Assembly: GCA_003152255.1 (NCBI GenBank)
Contig: PLZT01000326.1
Location: 1-7,519 of the forward strand
From: Methylocystaceae bacterium
GTDB lineage: Bacteria; Pseudomonadota; Alphaproteobacteria; Rhizobiales; Beijerinckiaceae
Reading direction: 5' to 3'
DNA: 7,519 nt
The translations under genes were made by a program, and so were the position numbers. Under the pieces are notes generated by a model, which was not told the origin of the DNA, did no database searches, and was given only the letters and a program-made list of their open reading frames with translations. This document shows, piece by piece, positions 1 through 5,852 of the stretch; the first letter of the stretch is position 1; the number at the start of each line of letters is the position of its first letter.

Positions 1-1482
1 CGACGGCGGAAAATAGTGCTGCAACACTTCGTCCGCGTAGACGCCATACTCATAGCGGCGCGTGCGCAGCGGCCATTCGATCTGGTAGTAATCGCGGCGC
101 GTTCTGATCTGGAACACATTGCCGACGCCCGACAGCGGATAGGGAATGCTGCGCGCGGTCATCAGAATGGTTCCCGCCGGCAAATTCGGATGCACGCGGA
201 TGTCCAGCGTCGAGCCGCCGCTCATCGAGAAGCGGTTGAGATAGGTCCGCACCATCACGCCGCCGCCGATCGCGTCCTGCGCGGCGTTGAAGATGAAGCG
301 CTGCGCCGAATTGACGGAGCCGGCGAGAATCTTCTTCGAGATGTTCAGCGCCTCCTGGCTGTTGACCCAGATGGTGTCCGGCGAGAGACGATAATTGTCC
401 CACATGGATTTAAGCGCCGCGTCGATCTCGACGACGCCGCCCGCGCCATCCGCCGTCAGCGGCGTTCCCGCGCCGGCCGTCCCGCTCGCCTGCGACGCGA
501 CATAGGCGCCGGAACCAGGCTTCAGCGCGATGGTGAGCAGCCCGTCGAAGACAAGCGCGTTGTTCGACCAGTCGGCGCCGGGAAGCGAGGCCGCCGTTTG
601 CGTTCCGGCGGCCGTCGCCGAAATGCTCACGGAATTGACCGACGTGATCGCGCCCAGAACTTCCGAGCCGGCCGCGCCCCAGAACCAGGCGTAGCCGAGC
701 GCGCCGCGCACCGTCGCGACAACAGCCGCGACGACGCCCGAGGGGCCGGTGACGGCGACCGTGGCGTTCGTCGATTTCTGCGCCGCGCCGCCGCCGAAAA
801 TATCGGTGGAGCCGTCGGCGTTGGTTCGCGTGATCTGCGACTGCACGCCGTTGAGCACGGAGCCGTTGATGAAGCCGTCGAGCGACAGCGCGACGCAAAT
901 CACCGACAGCGTGCCGGAGGCGAGCGACCCGCCGCTGGCGGAAGCGGTCAAGGTCGGGGTCGGCGTCTGCCCAAGCGCCAGCGAATTATTGCCGCCGAGG
1001 ATCAGCGCCTCTTCGCCAATCATCGTCGCCTGAAGTCCGCGCAGGCCCGCCTGCGCCCGCACGTCGTCGAAGCCGACGCCGGCGTATTCGGCTTCGAAGT
1101 CGACCGAGGTTTCAAGGCCGACGCCCTTATAGGAGGCGAAGTAATCGGCGGTCGTCACGGCCTGCACGCCGGCGCGGTTGCCGCCGGAAACGCCGAGCCG
1201 CAGCCCGTTGGTGTTGATGCCGGTGATGGCGCGCCAATTGGCCTGAATGCCGCCGCGGCCGGAGACGCGCGGCGTCTCGTTGCGGAGCGGCGTGAGCACG
1301 GGCGCGAGGAACTTGGCGCCGGGTTCGAGATCGTAAAAGGCGAGGCCATCGGTCGCGTTGGTCGGCTGCGAAAAAGTGCTCTTTTCGAGCCCGAAGGCGA
1401 GCAGGCGCGGATCGCCCTGCGGCAGGCTCTGCGATTTGCGAATGGCTTCGAGAACTTCATGCGTGGTGTGTTGAATGGTCAT
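1..1482 (-). CDS. Phage major capsid protein, HK97-fold type, C-terminus cut off by window edge
   Basis: This open frame runs from an ATG at 1482 to the window edge without a stop, giving 494 residues with the C-terminus missing. It should form the icosahedral shell of the head. The N-terminal part (about 1-165) and C-terminal part (about 350-494) look like a capsid core. The last stretch, with the motifs RRDYYQIEWPLRTRRYEYG (462-480) and VYADEVLQHYFPP, resembles the ends of phage capsid proteins I recognise. The middle (about 170-345) is rich in Ala, Ser, Thr and Gly and resembles an Ig-like or surface-exposed insertion. Its position downstream of portal and prohead protease is the expected one. 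The upstream Shine-Dalgarno is weak (GGAC about 10 bases before the ATG), but no better in-frame start is visible. A DUF1269 gene on the other strand separates it from the protease. The capsid assignment comes from family resemblance plus synteny; no structural search was possible. Confidence 0.85.
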   Translation of the reverse strand, partial: MTIQHTTHEVLEAIRKSQSLPQGDPRLLAFGLEKSTFSQPTNATDGLAFYDLEPGAKFLAPVLTPLRNETPRVSGRGGIQANWRAITGINTNGLRLGVSGGNRAGVQAVTTADYFASYKGVGLETSVDFEAEYAGVGFDDVRAQAGLRGLQATMIGEEALILGGNNSLALGQTPTPTLTASASGGSLASGTLSVICVALSLDGFINGSVLNGVQSQITRTNADGSTDIFGGGAAQKSTNATVAVTGPSGVVAAVVATVRGALGYAWFWGAAGSEVLGAITSVNSVSISATAAGTQTAASLPGADWSNNALVFDGLLTIALKPGSGAYVASQASGTAGAGTPLTADGAGGVVEIDAALKSMWDNYRLSPDTIWVNSQEALNISKKILAGSVNSAQRFIFNAAQDAIGGGVMVRTYLNRFSMSGGSTLDIRVHPNLPAGTILMTARSIPYPLSGVGNVFQIRTRRDYYQIEWPLRTRRYEYGVYADEVLQHYFPPS

Positions 1483-1535
1483 GTGTGGAGTCCGGATGTG
1501 AGGTGGACGCGCCGTCCCCGGCGCGGGTGTTTCTT

Positions 1536-1590
1536 CCTTCTCCCGCCCGCGGGAGAAGGTGGCTCCGCGAAGCGGAGTCGGATGAGGGTT
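1536..1590. repeat. Intergenic palindromic (REP-like) repeat, copy 1
   Basis: Two hairpins stand side by side. The first has 11-base arms CCTTCTCCCGC (1536-1546) and GCGGGAGAAGG (1549-1559) around a 2-base loop. The second is CTCCGC-GAA-GCGGAG. They are followed by the tail GTCGGATGAGGG. About 31 bases from TGGCTCCGC to GAGGGTT are identical to the copy at 7363-7416. I recognise this type of element as frequent between genes in many Hyphomicrobiales genomes. It fills much of the 212-base divergent spacer between the capsid and DUF1269 genes. Confidence 0.85.
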
Positions 1591-1624
1591 CTGTCGGCGA
1601 CAACAGCGATGCGAAGACGGTCGA

Positions 1625-1652
1625 TTGTTCCCCGTTCGCGTCGCTTTATATG
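1625..1652 (+). promoter_or_regulatory. Possible sigma70-type promoter for the DUF1269 gene
   Basis: TTGTTC (1625-1630) and TATATG (1647-1652) are separated by 16 bases and lie about 40 bases before the DUF1269 start. The match to consensus is partial (3 of 6 and 4 of 6). It is one of the few AT-containing spots in the spacer and is correctly placed for the only plus-strand gene. This is a weak candidate. Confidence 0.3.
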
Positions 1653-1694
1653 AGCAAGAGCGCCCATCGCGGCGCGCGACCGAGAGGGTGCGAC

Positions 1695-2243
1695 ATGCGC
1701 GACCTGATTGTGATTGGCTATCCCGACGCGAAGGCCGCCGAAGCGGCGCGCGATTCTCTGCTGGCGCTGCCGCGCGAAGAAATCTTTCGTATATCCGACG
1801 CCGTCGTCGCCGCGCGCGACAAGAAGGGCGCGATAAGACTCAGCCATATCGTCCGCTCCGGGGCCTTGAACCTCGGAACGGGCACGATGTCGGGACTGCT
1901 CATCGGACTGCTTTTTCTGCATCCGATTTTCGGCATTCTCGCGGGCGCCGCGGCGGGCGCCGTCGGCGAGGGCTTGAGTGGCGTCGGCGTGAGCGAGGAG
2001 TTCGTTAGGGAAGTCGACGACGTGCTGCGGCCGGGCCGGGCGGCCCTGCTGGTGGAACGCAACGTCGCGACGAAACACGAATTCGACGATCACGTCATCG
2101 CGAAACTCGCCGCTTCCGGCGGATGCTTGCTCAAGACAAGCCTCAAGGCTTCGCTCGAACATAAGCTTCGGCTAGCCTTCGAGGAAGCGCGCAATTGCGC
2201 GCGGAACGAAGCGGCGCCCGGCGCGGACCGGGCCGCCGGGTAG
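1695..2243 (+). CDS. DUF1269-type small membrane protein
   Basis: The 182-residue protein matches the pattern of the DUF1269 family, whose biochemical role is not established. It opens with MRDLIVIGYPDAKAAEAA, then a charged stretch around SDAVVAARDKKG (34-45). A Gly/Ala-rich hydrophobic hairpin follows at about 57-97 (GTMSGLLIGLLFLHPIFG, then LAGAAAGAVGEGLSGVGV), likely membrane-embedded through glycine-zipper packing. Next come the family-typical motif LRPGRAALLV (111-120) and a C-terminal helix around GGCLLKTSL. The start at 1695 is chosen because GAGAGG lies about 8 bases upstream and family homology begins there; an in-frame extension to 1485 would enter the repeat and lacks family features. 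It is the only plus-strand gene. It points away from the capsid gene and runs tail-to-tail into the prohead protease with 6 bases between the stops. It is probably an inserted host or moron gene. Confidence 0.85.
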   Translation: MRDLIVIGYPDAKAAEAARDSLLALPREEIFRISDAVVAARDKKGAIRLSHIVRSGALNLGTGTMSGLLIGLLFLHPIFGILAGAAAGAVGEGLSGVGVSEEFVREVDDVLRPGRAALLVERNVATKHEFDDHVIAKLAASGGCLLKTSLKASLEHKLRLAFEEARNCARNEAAPGADRAAG

Positions 2244-2249
2244 CCGTCC

Positions 2250-3455
2250 TCACCGCAGCGCTCGCGGCTGGCTTTGCGCGACCTTGATCAGCAGCGCCGC
2301 GCGTTGCTCGCCGGTCATCGCCGCGAGCGTCGCCGCGAGGTCTTCGACGCGCGCCTCCGCGCCCTTCTCCACCGCGCGCGTGCCGGCGAGCATTGGCGGC
2401 GGCAGCGGCTGGCGGGCGAGTTCCTCGACGCGCTGGCCGAGCTTTTCGAGACGCGGCGCGAGTTCGGCGAGCAAAGCCTTCTGCGCGTCGCGCTCCAGCC
2501 GCGCCGCCTCCAGCGTCTCGGCGATCTTGGCGAAATCGCGCGGCGAAGCGGCTTGCTCCAGAACATCGGAGGGCTGTTCGTCGTCTTCGTCCTCCTCGGA
2601 GATTTCCGCGACGATAAAATCCTTCAACCTGATGATGGCGTCTTGCAACGCGGCGATCTGCCCTTCGTCGTCCTCGCCCTCGGCGATTTCCGCCGCCAGC
2701 ACGTCGAACACGATTTGCAAGGCGGCGATGGCGCGGCCGGCGTCGAACGCTTCTTGTCCGAGACATTTGCGCAGACGCTCCAGAGCCTGCGCCCTCGGCG
2801 TGGCCTTGCCCAGATCGTTCTCCATGCGCTCCAGCGCGCCCAGCATGGACGTGGAACTCGTAAGCAGGGCCTGGTGCGCCAGCGCCTCGGCTTTCTTCTT
2901 GAAGGTCTTGCCGTCGCCGGCCATCCACACCTGCTCGACGGCGGTGTCGAAACTCGCGAACGTCATCGTTTCGACCGCGCCATCGGCCTTGATCATCGCG
3001 AATGTCGCGCTCGGCAGGCAGGGCAGATCGACTAGCGAAATCTCGCAAGGGCTCGCGGTGTAGCGCATGAGGTCCGGGTCGTTCTCGTCGGGCCAGCGCT
3101 TCACATAGCCGCCGCCCTGGGAAAATCCGGTGTAGACGCCCGCCTCGACCTTGGCCCATTCGGCGTCGTCGATAATCTTCGCGCAGACTTCGATCTGCTT
3201 GTCGTCGTCGTTGAAATGGATCGCCTCGACGCGCCCCGCCGCGACCTTGCCGTGCATGGCGCGCAGATTGCCGAGGCTCTTGCCGCCGCTGGCCTTGCGG
3301 AACTCGTCCGACCACTTTTGGTAATAGGGCTTGGTGCTGGCGTAATCGCAGACTTCATTGCCGCGATCCGGCTTCTCGGCGGTGACGACGCCGTAAACAA
3401 GCCGCTTGCCCGCGTCGATCTTGGTGAGCGGAATGAACATCTGCAACTGCGTCAT
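2250..3455 (-). CDS. Prohead (capsid maturation) protease fused to a scaffold-like tail
   Basis: The 401-residue protein should cleave itself and the capsid precursor during head maturation. Residues 1-170 resemble the S78/XkdF-like prohead serine proteases. They include a candidate catalytic His68 in LRAMHGK and Ser112 in YTGFSQGG, 44 residues apart, and then the family-like CEISLVDLPCLPSATF (137-152). Residues about 200-401 look like an internal scaffold. There are Glu/Asp-rich helices including an acidic run EISEEDEDDE (284-293), then a coiled-coil-like segment about 306-346, a Pro-rich hinge RQPLPPPM (348-355) and a final helix. Such a fusion is common in HK97-like phages. The start at 3455 is supported by TAAGGA (3465-3470) about 9 bases upstream. 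A terminator-like hairpin lies directly before that site. The catalytic residues are inferred from motif and spacing, not alignment. Confidence 0.83.
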   Translation of the reverse strand: MTQLQMFIPLTKIDAGKRLVYGVVTAEKPDRGNEVCDYASTKPYYQKWSDEFRKASGGKSLGNLRAMHGKVAAGRVEAIHFNDDDKQIEVCAKIIDDAEWAKVEAGVYTGFSQGGGYVKRWPDENDPDLMRYTASPCEISLVDLPCLPSATFAMIKADGAVETMTFASFDTAVEQVWMAGDGKTFKKKAEALAHQALLTSSTSMLGALERMENDLGKATPRAQALERLRKCLGQEAFDAGRAIAALQIVFDVLAAEIAEGEDDEGQIAALQDAIIRLKDFIVAEISEEDEDDEQPSDVLEQAASPRDFAKIAETLEAARLERDAQKALLAELAPRLEKLGQRVEELARQPLPPPMLAGTRAVEKGAEARVEDLAATLAAMTGEQRAALLIKVAQSQPRALR

Positions 3456-3470
3456 CTGTGCGCGTCCTTA

Positions 3471-3500
3471 AAGAAAAAAGGCCCGCGCGAGGCGAGCCTT
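3471..3500 (-). terminator. Intrinsic-terminator-like hairpin just before the prohead protease
   Basis: On the minus strand the segment 3500-3478 folds into a 9-base-pair stem with one G-U pair. Arm AAGGCTCGC pairs with GCGGGCCTT around a 5-base loop, and a run of six Ts (3479-3474) and a further TTT follow. This has the form of a Rho-independent terminator for transcripts coming from the DUF2380 gene. It ends only about 16 bases before the prohead protease ATG, so it may also act as a leader hairpin or attenuator. Confidence 0.6.
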
Positions 3501-3542
3501 GTTGGCTTGGGTTGTTTGATGGGGCGGAAGCGAAGACAAGGC

Positions 3543-3625
3543 CGTCATTGCGAGGAGCGTTAGCGACGAAGCAATCCAGGAGTCGCGGGAGGCCCCTGGA
3601 TTGCTTCGCTTCGCTCGCAATGACG
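3543..3625. repeat. Long imperfect palindromic intergenic repeat
   Basis: The left arm begins CGTCATTGCGAG and ends CGAAGCAATCCAGG. The right arm begins CCTGGATTGCTTCG and ends CTCGCAATGACG. The two arms are inverted copies, with several extra bases in the left arm and a short centre around 3580-3595. I recognise this CGTCATTGCGAG-type palindrome as a dispersed repeat in many alphaproteobacterial chromosomes. It lies between the DUF2380 stop and the terminator-like hairpin and could itself stop transcription from either side. Confidence 0.85.
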
Positions 3626-3660
3626 AACTCTCATCGACTGTTGTCGGCGAAGCCCGAGTC

Positions 3661-4239
3661 TTACCGCGCCGTCTCGCGGGCGCGGCGCGCGAGTTCCGGT
3701 TCGACGAGGCCGTGCCTGATGAGCCAGACGATCGCGCGGCTCCAGGACTCGTCGGTCTCGCCGCGATAATCCGCTTGCGACACGTTGAGGAACTCGCCGG
3801 TTTGGGCGTCGCGGATGCGAAATTCGAGGTTTTGCTCCATCACGCTAATCTTACGGAAGAAGCCGAGAAAGGACATATCGGCGCCCAGCGCGCGGGCGAT
3901 GTCGGCCTCGCAGCCGTTGCATTTGCGCAGCCAATGCTCCTTCAGATTCTCGTCGCTGGATGCGCTGGTGTCGACGAGTTCGAACAGGCCGGATTTCGCG
4001 AGCTGCTCGCGCGCCAGCGCGGTGACGCGCCGCAGCCGCGCGGTCTCCTCCGCGCTTTCGCCGGCCAGCGGGCCGCCGGCGCTGAAATCGTCGAGTTCGA
4101 GATCAAACACCGCGAGCTTGATCAGCTTGGCGGCGGGCTTGACGTCCTCGGCGCGGCCAAGGCCCGCGTAAAACGCCAAGGCGCAACAAAAGCTGGCGGC
4201 GAAAAAGAGCCGGGCCGTCGCTCTCAAGGATTGTTTCAT
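3661..4239 (-). CDS. Secreted DUF2380/DUF3280-like protein of unknown function
   Basis: The preferred product is 192 residues. Residues 1-30 form a Sec signal peptide: MKQSLRATAR, then a hydrophobic core LFFAASFCCALAFYAG, then GRA with likely cleavage before Glu31. The mature part begins with KLAVFDLELDDFSAGG, a pattern I associate with the DUF2380/DUF3280 secreted families, for which I know no defined function. It then has a CNGCEADIARALGAD motif with a C-x-x-C pair, and a C-terminal region with FRIRDAQTGEF and SWSRAIVWLIRHGLVE. The ATG at 4239 is preferred over the one at 4254 because GGGAG sits about 9 bases before it, while the upstream ATG has no ribosome site. The gene follows the trypsin-like protease on the same strand by 157 bases. 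Both products are probably exported, so a shared periplasmic role is possible but unproven. Confidence 0.75.
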   Translation of the reverse strand: MKQSLRATARLFFAASFCCALAFYAGLGRAEDVKPAAKLIKLAVFDLELDDFSAGGPLAGESAEETARLRRVTALAREQLAKSGLFELVDTSASSDENLKEHWLRKCNGCEADIARALGADMSFLGFFRKISVMEQNLEFRIRDAQTGEFLNVSQADYRGETDESWSRAIVWLIRHGLVEPELARRARETAR

Positions 4240-4275
4240 CTTAAAGGCTCCCATCGCGCGAACGCCGTGGGTTCA

Positions 4276-4281
4276 TTTATA
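4276..4281 (-). promoter_or_regulatory. Possible -10 box upstream of the DUF2380-like gene
   Basis: On the minus strand this reads TATAAA, about 37 bases before the preferred start. It stands out in an otherwise very GC-rich 157-base spacer, but no convincing -35 box lies at the right distance. The same spacer holds a GC-rich inverted repeat (GCCCGGG at 4301-4307 and CCCGGGC at 4325-4331) without a T run, so I do not call a terminator there. Confidence 0.2.
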
Positions 4282-4396
4282 GCGCGGCCCCCGCGCCTTC
4301 GCCCGGGACGCGCTCCCGCGGCCGCCCGGGCAAATCTCCCGATGCTTGTGAAAGGATGCTTCGCAAAGTTTTGCGCACCGCGCGTCCACGCGAAGG

Positions 4397-5785
4397 CTAT
4401 TTGCAGATGACAAAGCCGCTGATCGCTTTCGCCAGATCGGCGATATCCGGCGGGTCCAGCGCCTTTTGTCCGTCCGACGCCCCAACTTCGTAAATCACGC
4501 GGTTGGCGTGAAGAAAAGTGGCGAGCACTGCGGAATTCAGAGCGAAATTGACGTTCTGCGGTAGATCGCCGCCGTTTTCGGCGACCTTCAGCGCATTGAG
4601 TTTCGCCGACACGACGCCCACCACATTGCCAAACTTATCAAGCAATGGCCCGCCGGAGTTGCCGGCCTGAACCGGCGCGGACAATTGAAGATACCGGCTG
4701 TCATCGCCCATGCCGGAGAGCGCGGTGATGCTCCCCTGCGTGAAGTTTCCCGAGCTCGAAAGAATATCCGCATGAGGAAAACCAAACGCCGCGACGCCTT
4801 CGCCAAGACGAATGCCTTCGCGAAGCACGGCGATTTTTTTCGGGCTCTGGCCCAGGCGCAGAATCGCCAGATCGTTGGCGACGTCGCGCGCGACGATTTG
4901 TGCGGCGAGGATCGCGCCGTCGTCCGTTTTCACCCGAACCATCGTGCAATCTTCGATGACATGGGCGTTGGTCACAAAGCTGCCGTCCCGCGCGACGAAA
5001 AAGCGCGTGCCGGCCGAAACGCGCTCGCCCGCGTTGGCGTCGGGCGGGTTTGACGGCGGCGCGCCGTGCCGCGATTCAGTGGGTCTTTCGGCGGGCTGTG
5101 TCGGAAGCCGCGAGGCTTCCAGCGCGCCCAGCTTCATTTGCGAAGGGTCCGCGGCCAGAACGCGAAGGACGCCGTCGTTTCCGTTTTCGCCGTATCTTGC
5201 GACCCAGACAAAGCCTCTATCGCCGCCAAGGCGATAAACGGGGAGGTTCGCTCTGGCCGACTTGCGAAAATCCATCAGGTAATCGACCAGAAAACCCATG
5301 TTCGGGCTCTCGTCCTGCTCCAACCGCGCCAAAATCGTCAATTCACTTTTTGTCAGCGGTTGAAGTTTGATGTCGCCCCAGATTGCAATCAGGCCCGCCG
5401 ACGACGTTTGAATACGCGGAGCGCTCCCAAACTGTCGCGACAGGCTCCCAATTTCGCGCTCCACTCCCGCCTTCGTAAACGCCTTCGGAAACACGGACTC
5501 ATTTATATAGGTGACTATATTATTATATAGATGCAAGATCGTAACGATCTTGCTCGCCCCATTTACGGTTTCCGTAAATCTACAGTAAATCGAATTTTCG
5601 TATTGATCGCTCTGTTTACATTTATATCTCTTGTATTGCCATGAATTGGGCACCACGGGCGTGCCGACGGCTAATTGGTCGACCGCATAAGGCGCCGCGT
5701 AACTCAAGCTTGATTCCGCCTTGGCCTGCGTCGAGATGTAGACAAGTGTGGCGGCGCTAAAGCATGTCTTCAGAAGCTGTCCCAT
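4397..5785 (-). CDS. Secreted trypsin-like (S1-type) serine protease with an uncharacterised N-terminal domain
   Basis: The 462-residue protein should hydrolyse peptide bonds outside the cytoplasm. Residues 1-23 form a signal peptide ending AKA before Glu24. Residues about 24-225 are a domain I cannot name, with Cys56 and Cys68 possibly paired. A Pro-rich linker about 227-252 follows (PTQPAERP, PPSNPPDA). Residues about 255-430 form a trypsin-like domain. His275 lies in FVTNAHVIEDC, Asp305 in DVANDLAILRL, and Ser377 in QAGNSGGPLL, so the triad is complete. No PDZ domain is visible, unlike DegP. The C-terminus ends FVICK, where Cys461 might pair with Cys280. The ATG at 5785 has a GGGGGTG ribosome site 5-6 bases upstream. 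The gene starts 40 bases after the portal stop. The DNA for residues about 50-95 is much richer in A+T than its surroundings. It is not a prohead protease, since the fold signature and export signal differ. Confidence 0.85.
   Translation of the reverse strand: MGQLLKTCFSAATLVYISTQAKAESSLSYAAPYAVDQLAVGTPVVPNSWQYKRYKCKQSDQYENSIYCRFTETVNGASKIVTILHLYNNIVTYINESVFPKAFTKAGVEREIGSLSRQFGSAPRIQTSSAGLIAIWGDIKLQPLTKSELTILARLEQDESPNMGFLVDYLMDFRKSARANLPVYRLGGDRGFVWVARYGENGNDGVLRVLAADPSQMKLGALEASRLPTQPAERPTESRHGAPPSNPPDANAGERVSAGTRFFVARDGSFVTNAHVIEDCTMVRVKTDDGAILAAQIVARDVANDLAILRLGQSPKKIAVLREGIRLGEGVAAFGFPHADILSSSGNFTQGSITALSGMGDDSRYLQLSAPVQAGNSGGPLLDKFGNVVGVVSAKLNALKVAENGGDLPQNVNFALNSAVLATFLHANRVIYEVGASDGQKALDPPDIADLAKAISGFVICK
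5515..5579. repeat. Three adjacent perfect inverted repeats inside the serine protease gene
   Basis: Within 65 bases there are three perfect palindromes. The first is CTATAT-TATT-ATATAG (5515-5530). The second has arms GCAAGATCGT (5533-5542) and ACGATCTTGC (5544-5553) around one base. The third has arms ATTTACGG (5561-5568) and CCGTAAAT (5572-5579) around TTT. All lie in codons for the N-terminal domain of the protease, in a locally AT-rich stretch. They could be protein-binding sites, mRNA hairpins or coincidence. Confidence 0.7.
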
Positions 5786-5822
5786 CTTTTCACCCCCGCG
5801 AACGGCGAGACGTTTAAACGAA

Positions 5823-5852
5823 GAACTATGGAGCTGGAGCGGCTTTGGTCAA
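5823..5852 (-). promoter_or_regulatory. Possible promoter for the serine protease, overlapping the portal stop
   Basis: On the minus strand TTGACC (5852-5847) is followed after 18 bases by TAGTTC (5828-5823), about 38 bases before the protease start. The -35 match is good and the -10 match poor. It would let the inserted gene be transcribed independently of the phage head genes. Confidence 0.25.

Noticed and set aside
16..1653. A 545-codon open frame on the plus strand opposite the capsid gene
   Set aside because: It mirrors the capsid codons with the same codon boundaries. Its product is an Arg/Ala/Gly-rich low-complexity sequence with no recognisable domain, as expected for antisense of a GC-rich gene.
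1485..1694. N-terminal extension of the DUF1269 protein by 70 residues
   Set aside because: The extension translates the palindromic repeat and spacer. Family similarity and a ribosome site both support the start at 1695.
2143..3315. A 390-codon minus-strand frame overlapping the prohead protease
   Set aside because: It is frame-shifted relative to the recognisable protease and gives an Arg/Gly-rich sequence without domains. The protease frame has a ribosome site and catalytic motifs.
4240..4254. Upstream ATG for the DUF2380-like protein
   Set aside because: It has no ribosome site, while the ATG at 4239 has GGGAG at a good distance and begins a clean signal peptide.
4301..4331. GC-rich inverted repeat (GCCCGGG ... 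CCCGGGC) between the serine protease and DUF2380 genes as a terminator
   Set aside because: Only 7-base arms with a 17-base loop, and no T run on either side.
3458..4410. Plus-strand frames opposite the DUF2380-like gene and the repeat
   Set aside because: They run through the palindromic repeat and antisense of a gene with a clear signal peptide and family motifs. No ribosome site or domain supports them.
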